Source of the DNA: Asanoa hainanensis
Lineage (GTDB): Bacteria; Actinomycetota; Actinomycetes; Mycobacteriales; Micromonosporaceae
Direction: 5' to 3'
Length of the DNA stretch: 64,000 nucleotides
Assembly: GCF_900188485.1 (NCBI RefSeq)
Contig: NZ_FZPH01000020.1
Coordinates: forward strand, 62,001-126,000
This document shows, piece after piece, positions 15,855-24,071 of this stretch (position 1 is the first letter of the stretch; each line of letters opens with the position of its first letter). A program made the position numbers and the translations under genes. Under the pieces are notes generated by a model. It made no database searches. It saw only the letters and a list, made by a program, of their open reading frames with translations, and was not told the DNA's origin.

Positions 15855-17716
15855 GTCTTGACTCGGGCGGTGTAGAGGTCCTCGACCAGGTCGCCGAACA
15901 GGTCGGCTACCGCCGAGCGGCGGACCTTCTGGGTCGCGGTCAGCTCGCCGTCCTCGTGGTCGAGCTCCTTGGGCAGCATGCGGAACTCGCGCACCTGCTC
16001 GACCGGCGCGTGCCGGCGGTTGACGTCGTCGACCACCGACTGCACCAGCGCGCGTACCTCCGGCTTGTCGGACAGGTCGCGATAGGTGGTGTAGCCGATC
16101 CCCCGACGCTGCGCCCACTCGCCGACGGTGTCCCACTCGATGCCGATCAGCGCGCCGAGGAACGGCCGGCGGTCGCCGACCAGGATCGCCTCTTTGACGT
16201 ACGGCGAGGCCTTGAGCGCGTTCTCGATCTCGCTCGGTGCGATGTTCTTGCCGCCCGACGTGATCATGATGTCCTTGGCGCGGTCCGTGATCCGCAGATG
16301 GTCGGGGCCGTCCCACTCCCCCACGTCGCCGGTGCGCAGCCAGCCGTCCGCGGTCTTCGCCCGCGCGGTGGCCGCCGGGTCGTTGAAGTAGCCGACGAAC
16401 ACGCCGGCGTGCCGGAGCTCGATCTCGCCGGTGGCCGGGTCCAGGCGCAGCTCCACGTCTTCCTCGGGCTCGCCGACCGTGCCGAGGCGGACCCGCCTGG
16501 GCCGGTTGCCGGTCGCGATCGCCGAGCTCTCGGTCATGCCGTAGACCTCGTACATCGGCACGCCGATGCCCATGAAGAAGCGCAGCACGTCGGGTGCGAT
16601 CGGGGCGGCGCCCGAGGCCGCGAACCGGACCCGGCCGATGCCGACGCGTTCGCGCAGGGCCCGATAGAAGAAGAGCCAGCCGACCGCGTACGCCAGCCGG
16701 GTCCCCGTGGTGTGCACCCCGCCGGTGCGCACGAGCGTGGCGCCGATCCGGTCGGCCACCCGCAGCCAGAGCCGGGCGTTGAGCCGCTTGAGCGGCGACG
16801 CGTTGGCCAGCTTGATCTGCACCGTGGCCAGCATCTTCTCCCAGATCCGGGGAACACCGAACAGGATCGTCGGCTGCACCTCGCGCAGGTTGGCCTGCAC
16901 GGTGGCGATCGACTCGGCGAAGTTGACCTGGATGCCGGCGCCGGCGTTGAACCAGATCGTGAAGATCCGCTCGGCGACGTGGCACAGCGGAAGGTAGGAG
17001 ACCGACAGGTCGCCCGGCCCCGGCGGTGAGCCGGCGAAACCCCGGCCCCGGCTGATCGTGCGCACCGCGAAGTCCACATTGGCCACCGAGAGCATCGCGC
17101 CCTTCGGCGGGCCGGTGGTGCCCGAGGTGTAGATCAGCGTGGCGATGTCGTCGGGGGTCGCGGTGGCCATCAGGTCGGCGACGGCGTCGGCGTGCGCGGA
17201 CCGGTGCTCGCGCCCGAGCGCCAGCAGGTCGTCCCAGGCGAGCAGGGCCGGGTGGTCGTAGCGGTGGCGGATGCCGCGGGGCTCCAGGTAGACCACCCGC
17301 TCCAGGTCGGGGCAGTCACCGATCACCTCGAGCGCCTTGTCGACCTGCTCCTGGTCCTCGGCGACCAGCACCTTGGCGCCGGAGTGGGACAGCAGGTAGC
17401 CGACCTCGGGCGCCGGGTTCGTCGGATAGAGGCCGACCGTCATCGCCCGCACCGCGACCGTGGCCACGTCGGTGAACAGCCACTCGGGCCGGTTGTCGGC
17501 GTGCACCGCGACCCGGTCGCCGGGCTCGACGCCGAGGGCGAGCAGGCCGTGCGCCACGGTCAGGGCTTGGTCCCAGTAGTCGGACCACGAGTACTGCCGC
17601 CAGATGCCGTGGTGTTTCTCGCGCATCGCGACGCCGTGCGGCGTCGCCGCCGCCCGGTCGCGGATCCGGGACGCGATCGTGGTCACCGTGTCGGTGCGGG
17701 CCGGCGCCAGCGTCAT
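15851..17716 (-). CDS. Long-chain-type acyl-CoA ligase (AMP-binding)
   Basis: 621 residues. The ATP/AMP-binding P-loop YTSGTTGPPKGAML lies near residues 190-205, VYGMTESSA near 400, GWLRTGDVGEWD near 465, and the hinge DRAKDIMITSGGKNI near 485. The long N-terminus (WRQYSWSDYWDQA) and the SNW-like central part match the FadD15/AMP-dependent long-chain synthetase branch. It activates a carboxylic acid to acyl-CoA through an acyl-AMP intermediate. Its place inside the importer operon, with ATGA overlaps on both sides, suggests the imported substrate is an organic acid activated at entry. The true substrate could be a fatty, aromatic or side-chain acid. Confidence 0.92.
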   Translation of the reverse strand: MTLAPARTDTVTTIASRIRDRAAATPHGVAMREKHHGIWRQYSWSDYWDQALTVAHGLLALGVEPGDRVAVHADNRPEWLFTDVATVAVRAMTVGLYPTNPAPEVGYLLSHSGAKVLVAEDQEQVDKALEVIGDCPDLERVVYLEPRGIRHRYDHPALLAWDDLLALGREHRSAHADAVADLMATATPDDIATLIYTSGTTGPPKGAMLSVANVDFAVRTISRGRGFAGSPPGPGDLSVSYLPLCHVAERIFTIWFNAGAGIQVNFAESIATVQANLREVQPTILFGVPRIWEKMLATVQIKLANASPLKRLNARLWLRVADRIGATLVRTGGVHTTGTRLAYAVGWLFFYRALRERVGIGRVRFAASGAAPIAPDVLRFFMGIGVPMYEVYGMTESSAIATGNRPRRVRLGTVGEPEEDVELRLDPATGEIELRHAGVFVGYFNDPAATARAKTADGWLRTGDVGEWDGPDHLRITDRAKDIMITSGGKNIAPSEIENALKASPYVKEAILVGDRRPFLGALIGIEWDTVGEWAQRRGIGYTTYRDLSDKPEVRALVQSVVDDVNRRHAPVEQVREFRMLPKELDHEDGELTATQKVRRSAVADLFGDLVEDLYTARVKT

Positions 17717-18489
17717 GCCCGTTCCACCTCCCCCAGATAGGCGCGGATCACGTCGGGGTCGTGCTGGATCTCGGCGGGGATGCCGGTGGCGACCGGGCGG
17801 CCGAAGTCGACCACCATCACCCGGTCGGCGAGGTCCATCACCAGGCCCATGTCGTGCTCGACCAGCACGATCGGGATGTCCAGCTCGTCGCGGATGTCGA
17901 GGATGTAGCGGGCCATGTCCTCGGTCTCCTCGACGTTCATGCCGCCGACCGGCTCGTCGAGGAGGAGCAGCTTGGGCTCCATGGCGAGGGCGCGACCGAG
18001 CTCGACGCGCTTCTGGACGCCGTAGGGCAGCAGGCCGACCGGCAGCCGCCGCCACTGTTCGAGCTCGAGGAAGTCGATGATGTCCTCGACCTTGGCGCGG
18101 GCGGCGACCTCGGCCCGGCGGGCGCGACCCAGCCAGGCCAGGGCGGCCAGCGTCCCGTACCCGATGTGGTGGTGCCGGCCCAGCATCAGGTTGTCGAGGA
18201 CGGTGAGGTTCGCGAAGAGCTCGACGTTCTGGAAAGTGCGCGCCATGCCGCGGGCGGCGATCTGGTGCGGCCGGCGACCGATCAGGTCGGCGCCGTCGAA
18301 GACCACCCGGCCGTGCTGCGGGCGGTAGACACCCGAGAGCACGTTGAAGATCGAGGTCTTGCCGGCGCCGTTGGGCCCGATGATGGCGAACAGCTCGCGG
18401 GCGCCAACGGTGAAGCTGATCCCGTCGATCGCCTTGACCCCGGCGAAGCTCAACCGGACGTCGTCGAAGACCAGGATCTCCTCGCTCAT
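17713..18489 (-). CDS. Branched-chain-type ABC transporter ATPase (LivG-like)
   Basis: 258 residues. Walker A is GPNGAGKT (about 39-46), the Q-loop region is MARTFQNVELF, the LivG-specific signature is LPYGVQKRVELGRAL, and Walker B is LLLLDEPVGGM with VEHDMGLV as the switch. It powers the permease pair with the LivF-like ATPase. ATG at 18489 gives the usual ATGA overlap with LivF; the upstream GTG at 18498 would add three residues. The stop overlaps the ligase ATG. Confidence 0.92.
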   Translation of the reverse strand: MSEEILVFDDVRLSFAGVKAIDGISFTVGARELFAIIGPNGAGKTSIFNVLSGVYRPQHGRVVFDGADLIGRRPHQIAARGMARTFQNVELFANLTVLDNLMLGRHHHIGYGTLAALAWLGRARRAEVAARAKVEDIIDFLELEQWRRLPVGLLPYGVQKRVELGRALAMEPKLLLLDEPVGGMNVEETEDMARYILDIRDELDIPIVLVEHDMGLVMDLADRVMVVDFGRPVATGIPAEIQHDPDVIRAYLGEVERA

Positions 18490-19280
18490 GACAACCACCG
18501 CTTGCGCCTCTTGTAGTGCTTGACGTCGCGGAAGGAGCGGCGGGCGGCGCCCGTGTCGGCGGCGCCGAGGCCCAGGTAGAACTCGCGCACGTCGTCGTCG
18601 GCGAGCAGGCGGTCGGCCGGCTTGTCGAGCACCACCTTGCCGGTCTCCAGCACGTAGCCGTGGCTGGCGATGCTCAGGGCCATCGCCGCGTTCTGCTCGA
18701 CCAGCAGCACGGCCGTGCCCAGGCGGTTGATCTCGACGATGATCTCGCGGACCTGGTCGACCAGGCGCGGCGCGAGCCCGAGGCTCGGCTCGTCGAGCAA
18801 CAGGTAGCGCGGCTCGGCCATCAGCGCCCGCCCCATCGCGAGCATCTGCTGCTCACCCCCGGACAGGTAGCCGGCCGTCTTCCGGCGCCGCTCCTTGAGC
18901 ACCGGGAACAGGCCGTAGACGTGGTCGAGCCGGTCGCCGACCGCGCCCGCGTTGGTGTGGCCGCCGACGCGGAGGTTGTCCTCCACGCTGAGCTCGGCGA
19001 AGATCCGGCGCCCTTCCATCACCTGGCTGACGCCCCGCCGCACGATGGCGGCCGGCCGCAGGCCGTGGACCTGTTGGTCGTCGAGGGTGACCGAGCCCTT
19101 CGTGACGGCGCCGTCGTGCACGTCGAGCAGCCCGGTCAGGGCCCGCAGCAAGGTCGTCTTGCCCGCGCCGTTGGCACCGAGCAGGGCGACGATGGCGCCG
19201 CTCGGCAGGTCGAGGGAGACACCGCGCAGCACAAGCATCACGTCGTCGTAGACGACCTCTAGATTTCTGACTCGCAGCAC
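18486..19280 (-). CDS. Branched-chain-type ABC transporter ATPase (LivF-like), first gene of operon
   Basis: 264 residues from a GTG at 19280. An ATG at 19334 in the same frame would add 18 residues (MCPPCDPRHTDH...) that do not look like the family and have no ribosome binding site, but leaderless translation cannot be excluded. Motifs are Walker A GANGAGKTT, signature LSGGEQQMLAMGRAL, Walker B LLLDEPSLGLAP and VEQNAAMAL. It is the second ATPase of the importer. The LivF-LivG-ligase-LivH-LivM-binding protein order, with overlaps at every junction but the last, defines a six-gene operon. Confidence 0.9.
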   Translation of the reverse strand: MLRVRNLEVVYDDVMLVLRGVSLDLPSGAIVALLGANGAGKTTLLRALTGLLDVHDGAVTKGSVTLDDQQVHGLRPAAIVRRGVSQVMEGRRIFAELSVEDNLRVGGHTNAGAVGDRLDHVYGLFPVLKERRRKTAGYLSGGEQQMLAMGRALMAEPRYLLLDEPSLGLAPRLVDQVREIIVEINRLGTAVLLVEQNAAMALSIASHGYVLETGKVVLDKPADRLLADDDVREFYLGLGAADTGAARRSFRDVKHYKRRKRWLS

Positions 19281-19334
19281 GGCGGGCGCCCCGCTTATGT
19301 GGTCAGTGTGGCGTGGATCACAAGGTGGACACAT

Positions 19335-19555
19335 TTAACTACGTGGTCACCACCCGGGGCTAGGGCCGCTTCGCGGATTTTGCACTGCCACTGAAGTTTC
19401 TTTGCGGGTCACCTGTGAGGTGTCCCGCATTCGGCGCGGACCATTCAGCCGAATAGGCGCAGTTCGCCCGCGCTGGGGTTGTGCTGGTGGGGCACGGGGT
19501 TACGGTGGGTCGGTCGGTGTGGTCCTCAGCCATCCCCCCGGGTGGCACCGCGCCG
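19335..19555. other. Intergenic region upstream of the riboswitch
   Basis: About 220 bases between the divergent LivF-like gene and the ydaO-type element. It must hold both promoters. I see no gene here. Confidence 0.5.
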
Positions 19556-19723
19556 GTGCCGCCGAATCGCCGGCCCGCGCCGCGCCCGTCCCCCGGGCGC
19601 CACGACGACCCGGGCCAGGTAGGCGAATCGGGGACCCAACCGAGCACTGGGGTGAATCCGCGCGGTTCGCGCGGTAGGGCGTCCTTCTCGTCCGAATCCG
19701 TCAGCTAACCCGGTAGGCGGCCG
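19556..19723 (+). ncRNA. c-di-AMP (ydaO/yuaA-type) riboswitch
   Basis: The element carries the conserved ydaO core in order: CCGAATCGC near 19562, GGCGAATCGGGGACCCAA at 19622-19639, TGGGGTGAATCC at 19648-19659, GGTAGGGCG at 19673-19681, CCGAATCCGTCAGCTAACC at 19692-19710, and GGTAGGCGGC at 19712-19721. GCCGCC (19558-19563) can pair with GGCGGC (19716-19721) as the closing stem. In actinobacteria this class sits before cell-wall hydrolase genes, exactly as here; c-di-AMP binding normally turns expression off. Confidence 0.93.
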
Positions 19724-19741
19724 CGGGAGAAGGGTCTGCCT

Positions 19742-20698
19742 TTGTCGTCAGCACGGATGTCGCTGCGTGCGCTCGTGCTGGTCGCGATGGCGGTCGTCGT
19801 CGCTGTGCCTGCTGGCGCCGCGTCGGCCGAACCGTCGGCCAGCGAGCTCACCACCAAAATCAACAAGTCGTCTGCCGAGCTGGAGAAGGTCGTCGAGGCC
19901 TACAACAAGCTCAACGAGGAAACCAAGGCGACGAAGACCCAGGCGGGCAAGGTGGCCTACCGCCTCGCCCCGCTGCAGAAGAAGCTCGACGAGGCCCAGG
20001 CCGATGTCGGTGACATCGCCGTGGCGGCCTACCAGTCGGGCCGGTTGGGCACCGCGACAGCGCTGCTGGGCGACAGTGACGGGCTGTTGTCGCGGATGGC
20101 GGCGCTGGACTCGTTGGCCCGGGAACGCCAGACCTCGATCGACACGTTCCAGGAGACCCGCGAGCAGCTGACCGCCGACCAGCAACGGCTGGCCACGGTG
20201 CGGGCCCAGCAGGACGCGCAGGCCAAGGAGCTGCAGGCCCGCAAGAAGAAGATCCAGGCCGACCTGGACAAGCTGTACGACCTGCGCAAGCAGGCCTACG
20301 GCTCGTCGACGTCGGGCGGGTCCGCCTACACCGGCAAGATTCCGTCGGTGTCCGGCAAGGCCGGCGTCGCGGTCCGGTACGCGTACAACGCCATCGGCAC
20401 CCCGTATGTCTGGGCGGCCGAGGGACCCGACGGTTACGACTGTTCGGGGTTGACGCTGGCCGCCTGGAAGGCGGCGGGCAAGTCGCTGCCACACAACGCG
20501 GCGATGCAGTGGGACACGGTCGCCCACATCTCCCGAAGTCAGCTGGCCGCCGGAGACCTGGTCTTCTATTCAGGCCTGGGCCACGTGGCTCTGTATGTCG
20601 GTGGTGGTCAGGTCATCCACGCTCCCACGTTCGGCGAGTCGGTGAAGCTGGCGTCGGTCGACATGATGACGCCCTACGGCTACGGCCGGGTGCGCTGA
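19742..20698 (+). CDS. Secreted NlpC/P60 peptidoglycan endopeptidase with coiled-coil N-terminus (RipA/PcsB type)
   Basis: 318 residues. A signal peptide ends near AGAASA-EPS (about residue 28). Long coiled coils (about 30-190, rich in Gln, Lys and Glu) follow. The C-terminal NlpC/P60 domain has the catalytic Cys in YDCSGLTLAAW (about 233), His in GHVALYVGGG (about 280) and IHAPTFG. It would cleave D-iGlu-DAP-type bonds in stem peptides. TTG at 19742 is chosen because AGAAGGG lies seven bases upstream; the ATG at 19757 lacks that spacing. Expression is probably controlled by the c-di-AMP riboswitch immediately upstream, and a long hairpin ends the unit. Confidence 0.93.
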   Translation: MSSARMSLRALVLVAMAVVVAVPAGAASAEPSASELTTKINKSSAELEKVVEAYNKLNEETKATKTQAGKVAYRLAPLQKKLDEAQADVGDIAVAAYQSGRLGTATALLGDSDGLLSRMAALDSLARERQTSIDTFQETREQLTADQQRLATVRAQQDAQAKELQARKKKIQADLDKLYDLRKQAYGSSTSGGSAYTGKIPSVSGKAGVAVRYAYNAIGTPYVWAAEGPDGYDCSGLTLAAWKAAGKSLPHNAAMQWDTVAHISRSQLAAGDLVFYSGLGHVALYVGGGQVIHAPTFGESVKLASVDMMTPYGYGRVR

Positions 20699-20712
20699 CC
20701 CGGTACACGAAC

Positions 20713-20755
20713 CCGACGTGTTCCGGCACCCGCCAAGCGTGCCGGAACACGTCGG
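20713..20755. terminator. 17-bp perfect hairpin between convergent genes
   Basis: CCGACGTGTTCCGGCAC (20713-20729) pairs without mismatch with 20739-20755 around a nine-base loop. It lies 14 bases after the NlpC/P60 stop and 5 bases before the end of the glycosylase gene, so it can serve both strands. Confidence 0.85.
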
Positions 20756-20760
20756 TCGCC

Positions 20761-21702
20761 TTAGACCGACGCCGGGACCGGGGTGTCAGCCCAGGTAAGC
20801 GCCGTGCGGGTCACGTAGGACCACCAGCCGATGTGCCGGCCGTAGCGGGCGCGTAGGTCGGCCGGGCTCGGTGCCGGGGTGCCGTAGAGCTGCTCGGCGG
20901 CCAGGCGGAACTGGCGCATCTCCAGCGGGACCTCGTCGGCCCGACCCAGGCCGCGCAGGAGTAGCGCCTCGGCCGTGAAGGTGCCGACGCCGGGCAGGGC
21001 CAGCAGGGCCGTGCGGGCGGCGCAGTAGGGCGCGGACCGCAGCCATCCCTCGCCGAGCTGAGCGACGCCGGCGGCCACCTCGCGGACGCGGCTGGCCCGC
21101 TGCGGGTTGCCCGTGTAGGCCAGCAGGCGGTCCTCCGGCAGGGCGGCGACCACCTCCAACGCGGGGAACGCCCGGTAGACCACGTCGTCGACGACCAGGG
21201 ACGGGCCGAGGTCGGCCGCCATGCGTCGGCGCCGGGCGCCGGCGAACCACTGGGTGCTGCGCTGGGTGAGGGTGAAGTAGACGGTCGCCTCGGCCAGCGA
21301 GGGGAAGCGGACCTGGTGCAGCCCGCGGGCGACTCGCAGCAGCGGCGCCATCGCCGGGTCGGCGTCGGCCACGGCGTGGAAGCCACGCAGGTCGTCGCGG
21401 AGACCGAGCCAATCGGAGACGGTGCGCTCCACAGCGGCGGCCTCGCCCGACGACAGCCGCGACGAAGCGAAGACCGCCAAGCGCACGCCGCCGGAAGAGG
21501 CTTCCCCGACCTCGGCCACCACGGCCGCCCCCGCGGCGGCCTTGGTGACGTCGGGATGGGCGAACGCGCGGCGCACGACGCCGTCGGCGACGCGATGGTC
21601 GCCCGCCATCGGCGTGAACCCCTCGAGGGCCCGGACGCTGAGCGCGAACTCGTAAGGCTGGGCGGCCGGCAGGACCGCCCGATGAACCACGGTAGGTGTC
21701 AT
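20761..21702 (-). CDS. DNA-3-methyladenine glycosylase 2-like protein (HhH-GPD, AlkA family)
   Basis: 313 residues with an AlkA-like N-terminal beta domain and a C-terminal HhH-GPD domain. The helix-hairpin-helix reads LLALPGVGTFTAEALLLRGLG. At the place of the catalytic Asp (PDD in E. coli AlkA) I read VPLEMRQF, so Glu appears to replace Asp. GGAGG lies eight bases before the ATG at 21702. It probably removes alkylated bases, but activity is uncertain given the substitution. The region between it and the sigma gene is short, and both are on the minus strand. Confidence 0.82.
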   Translation of the reverse strand: MTPTVVHRAVLPAAQPYEFALSVRALEGFTPMAGDHRVADGVVRRAFAHPDVTKAAAGAAVVAEVGEASSGGVRLAVFASSRLSSGEAAAVERTVSDWLGLRDDLRGFHAVADADPAMAPLLRVARGLHQVRFPSLAEATVYFTLTQRSTQWFAGARRRRMAADLGPSLVVDDVVYRAFPALEVVAALPEDRLLAYTGNPQRASRVREVAAGVAQLGEGWLRSAPYCAARTALLALPGVGTFTAEALLLRGLGRADEVPLEMRQFRLAAEQLYGTPAPSPADLRARYGRHIGWWSYVTRTALTWADTPVPASV

Positions 21703-21790
21703 GGGACCAACCTCCCGCATGGGTACGACACTTTCCAGGCGGGCCGACCCAGCACACACCAACAGTGATCGACCCCACGAGGCCACGAAA

Positions 21791-21823
21791 ACGGCCGGCG
21801 TCCCCGAGGGGAACACCGGCCGT
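21791..21823 (-). terminator. Terminator of the sigma-factor gene
   Basis: ACGGCCGG (21791-21798) and its complement at 21816-21823 enclose a further paired segment with two mismatches. On the minus strand TTTTCG follows. It lies 15 bases after the sigma stop at 21839. Confidence 0.75.
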
Positions 21824-21838
21824 CGACGTATGCGGTTG

Positions 21839-22825
21839 TTACGCGGCCTGCAGACCCTCGGCCCGGGCGAGCTCACGGAGCCGGCCCAGCGCCTGGATCT
21901 CGAGCTGGCGGATCCGCTCACGGGAGAGCGAGAACCGCGACGCCACCTCGGTCAGCGAGTGCTCGCGCCCGTCCTCGAGGCCGTACCGCGCCCGCATGAT
22001 GCCGGCCGACCGGTCGTCGAGGTGGTTGAGCAGGCTCTCGATGCGCTGCCGCTCGAGCGTCGAGAGCACCACGTCTTCCGGGGACGGAGCGTCGTTGTCG
22101 GCGACCAGGTCGCCGAGGTTGGTGTCGCCGTCGTCGCCGACCGGAGTGTCCAGGGAGACCGTGTCCTGGGACCAGCGGACCAGCTCGTGCACCCGCTCGA
22201 CCGGCACGCCCAGGGCGTTCGCGATCTGCTCCGGCTCCGGGTCGGAACCGAGCTCACGGGTGAGCTGGCGGGCCACGTTGCGCATGCGGTTGACGTCTTC
22301 GACCAGGTGCACCGGCAGTCGCACGGTGCGCTCCTGCTGGGCGATGGCCCGGCTGATCGCCTGCCGGATCCACCACGTCGCGTACGTGGAGAACTTGAAG
22401 CCGCGCTCGTAGTCGAACTTCTCGACGGCCCGCACCAGGCCGGTGTTGCCTTCCTGGATCAGGTCGAGCATCGGCATGCCGGACCGCACGTAGCGCCGTG
22501 CGATCGACACGACCAGCCGCAGGTTGGCGCGGATGAACAGGTCCTTGGCCCGGTCACCCTCGACCACCAGCGTCTTGAGCTCTTCGCGCTCGACTCCGGA
22601 GGGAACCTTGTCCTCGTCGAGAAGGTGTTCCGCGTAGAGGCCGGCCTCGATCGACTTGGAGAGCTCCACCTCCCGGGCCGCGTCCAGCAACGGCGTCCGG
22701 GAGATCTCGTGCAGGTAGACGCCGACCAGGTCGCGCTCTTCGGCGACCTCGTCCGTGCGCATCACGATGTTGTTCTCCACGTTGCCCACTGTCCCCTCGG
22801 TAACCCCAACGTTCTCGTGCTTCAC
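21839..22825 (-). CDS. Primary-like RNA polymerase sigma-70 factor (group 2, SigB/HrdD type)
   Basis: 328 residues. Region 1.2 is [16 protein letters not shown]. Region 2 is [12 protein letters not shown], then [20 protein letters not shown] and [19 protein letters not shown]. Region 3 is [13 protein letters not shown]. Region 4.2 is [20 protein letters not shown]. The long acidic region 1.1 of the housekeeping factor is missing, so this is an alternative factor with near-identical promoter-recognition regions, as for mycobacterial SigB or streptomycete HrdD. GTG at 22825 follows a GGGGAGGGG stretch. It is monocistronic with its own terminator. Confidence 0.92.
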   Translation of the reverse strand: MKHENVGVTEGTVGNVENNIVMRTDEVAEERDLVGVYLHEISRTPLLDAAREVELSKSIEAGLYAEHLLDEDKVPSGVEREELKTLVVEGDRAKDLFIRANLRLVVSIARRYVRSGMPMLDLIQEGNTGLVRAVEKFDYERGFKFSTYATWWIRQAISRAIAQQERTVRLPVHLVEDVNRMRNVARQLTRELGSDPEPEQIANALGVPVERVHELVRWSQDTVSLDTPVGDDGDTNLGDLVADNDAPSPEDVVLSTLERQRIESLLNHLDDRSAGIMRARYGLEDGREHSLTEVASRFSLSRERIRQLEIQALGRLRELARAEGLQAA

Positions 22826-23159
22826 ACCGACCTGCCCCTCCCCGGTAACCCGCGAGGTGCCCCATCAGTGCTGACACCTACACAACAGTTGAGACGCTCC
22901 GGGGATTCCGTCTTGCGAGTCGAAACTGTCACGAATGCCTGAGTGGTTCCTGAGAGTGAGTGTCATATTCACTCGGCTAGCTCTCAGGGTCTGAAGATCG
23001 GGTCGCGGGCCTGCCGCCGTTGGCTCATCCGCGCGCCCTATTTATCACACCATTTCCGGCTGTTCTTCCGCAGCGACGTAGACCACTGCTCCGATGGGAT
23101 CCGCATCACTGTGTAGTGAAACGCACCACAGAGCGCCACGGTTCACTGCGGAACCAACC
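22826..23159. other. 334-base intergenic region upstream of the sigma gene
   Basis: This holds the promoter and leader of the minus-strand sigma gene and the 3' flank of murQ. It has a composite hairpin at 22949-22988 (listed separately) and an AT-richer stretch near 23035-23060. I see no coding region here. Confidence 0.5.
22949..22988. repeat. Composite inverted repeat upstream of the sigma gene
   Basis: Outer arms CCTGAGAG (22949-22956) and CTCTCAGG (22981-22988) enclose an inner pair GAGTG (22958-22962)/CACTC (22970-22974). There is no T-run on either side, so it is more likely an operator or leader structure for the sigma gene than a simple terminator. Confidence 0.5.
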
Positions 23160-24071
23160 TCAGGCAAGAAGCGAGAGTGCTTCCCGTACCTGTTGGTGTG
23201 AACGCGCGAGGGCGGCGCGGGCTTCCCCGACCGGGGCTCCTGAGACGAGAGACACCAGTGCGATCTTCAAATCGCCGTCGGCGGCGGTCAGCGCGCGCGT
23301 GCAGTCGGCTTCCGGACAACCGGTGGCCTCCATCAGGATGGAGATCATCCGGCCGCGGAGCTTCGCGTTGGTCGCCGACAGGTCGATCATGAGGTTCGAG
23401 TAGACCCGGCCGAGCCGCACCATCACGGTCGTCGAGAAGGCGTGCAGCACCAGTTTCTGGGCACTCGCGGCTTTCATCCGGGTCGAGCCGGTGACCACCT
23501 CGGGGCCGGTGTCGAGACCGATGAACAGGTCGACGTCGGCGCGGGCGGCGGCATGCGGGTCGGCCGCGACCAGCGCGGTGCGCGCACCCAGCGCACGGGC
23601 CTCGCGCAACGCACCGAGCACATAGGGCGTACGCCCGGAGGCGGCAAGCCCGATCACCAGGTCCGCCGGTCGCACGCAGGTGCGCGCTTCCCGCGTACCC
23701 GCGTCGCTGTCGTCCTCGGCGTCCTCGATCGCGCCGAACATCGCATCCTGCCCACCGGCCAGGTGCGGGCAGAACCAGTCGACCGGCGACCCGAAGGTCG
23801 GCGGGATCTCGGCGGCGTCGACCACGCCGACCCGACCCGACGTGCCGGCGCCGAAGTAGTGCACCCGGCGACCCGCCCGCAGCGCCTCGACCGCCAGGTC
23901 GACGGCGACGACGACCGCGTCGAGCACCTCGGCGACCGCGCCGGGCACGGTCCGGTCGGCGTCGTTGATCAGTCGCAGCACGTCTCGCGTCGGCAGCAGG
24001 TCGAGGTCGTACGACGCCGGGTTGCGGCGTTCGGTCGGCGCCGCGACGCGGACCACCTCGGGTCCGCTCAC
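23160..24071 (-). CDS. murQ: N-acetylmuramic acid 6-phosphate etherase
   Basis: 303 residues, full length. This SIS-fold enzyme cleaves the lactyl ether of MurNAc-6-phosphate to GlcNAc-6-phosphate and D-lactate in cell-wall recycling. Markers are YFGAGTSGRVGVVDAAEIPP near 72-91, the PTFGSP loop, GLAASGRTPYVLGAL, and ATNAKLRGR, all characteristic of MurQ. GTG at 24071 overlaps the stop of the RpiR-type regulator (GTGA), so the two genes are coupled. The operator-like palindrome in front of the regulator probably controls both. D-lactate produced here could feed the lut system at 55-58 kb, which is only an inference. Confidence 0.94.
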   Translation of the reverse strand: MSGPEVVRVAAPTERRNPASYDLDLLPTRDVLRLINDADRTVPGAVAEVLDAVVVAVDLAVEALRAGRRVHYFGAGTSGRVGVVDAAEIPPTFGSPVDWFCPHLAGGQDAMFGAIEDAEDDSDAGTREARTCVRPADLVIGLAASGRTPYVLGALREARALGARTALVAADPHAAARADVDLFIGLDTGPEVVTGSTRMKAASAQKLVLHAFSTTVMVRLGRVYSNLMIDLSATNAKLRGRMISILMEATGCPEADCTRALTAADGDLKIALVSLVSGAPVGEARAALARSHQQVREALSLLA

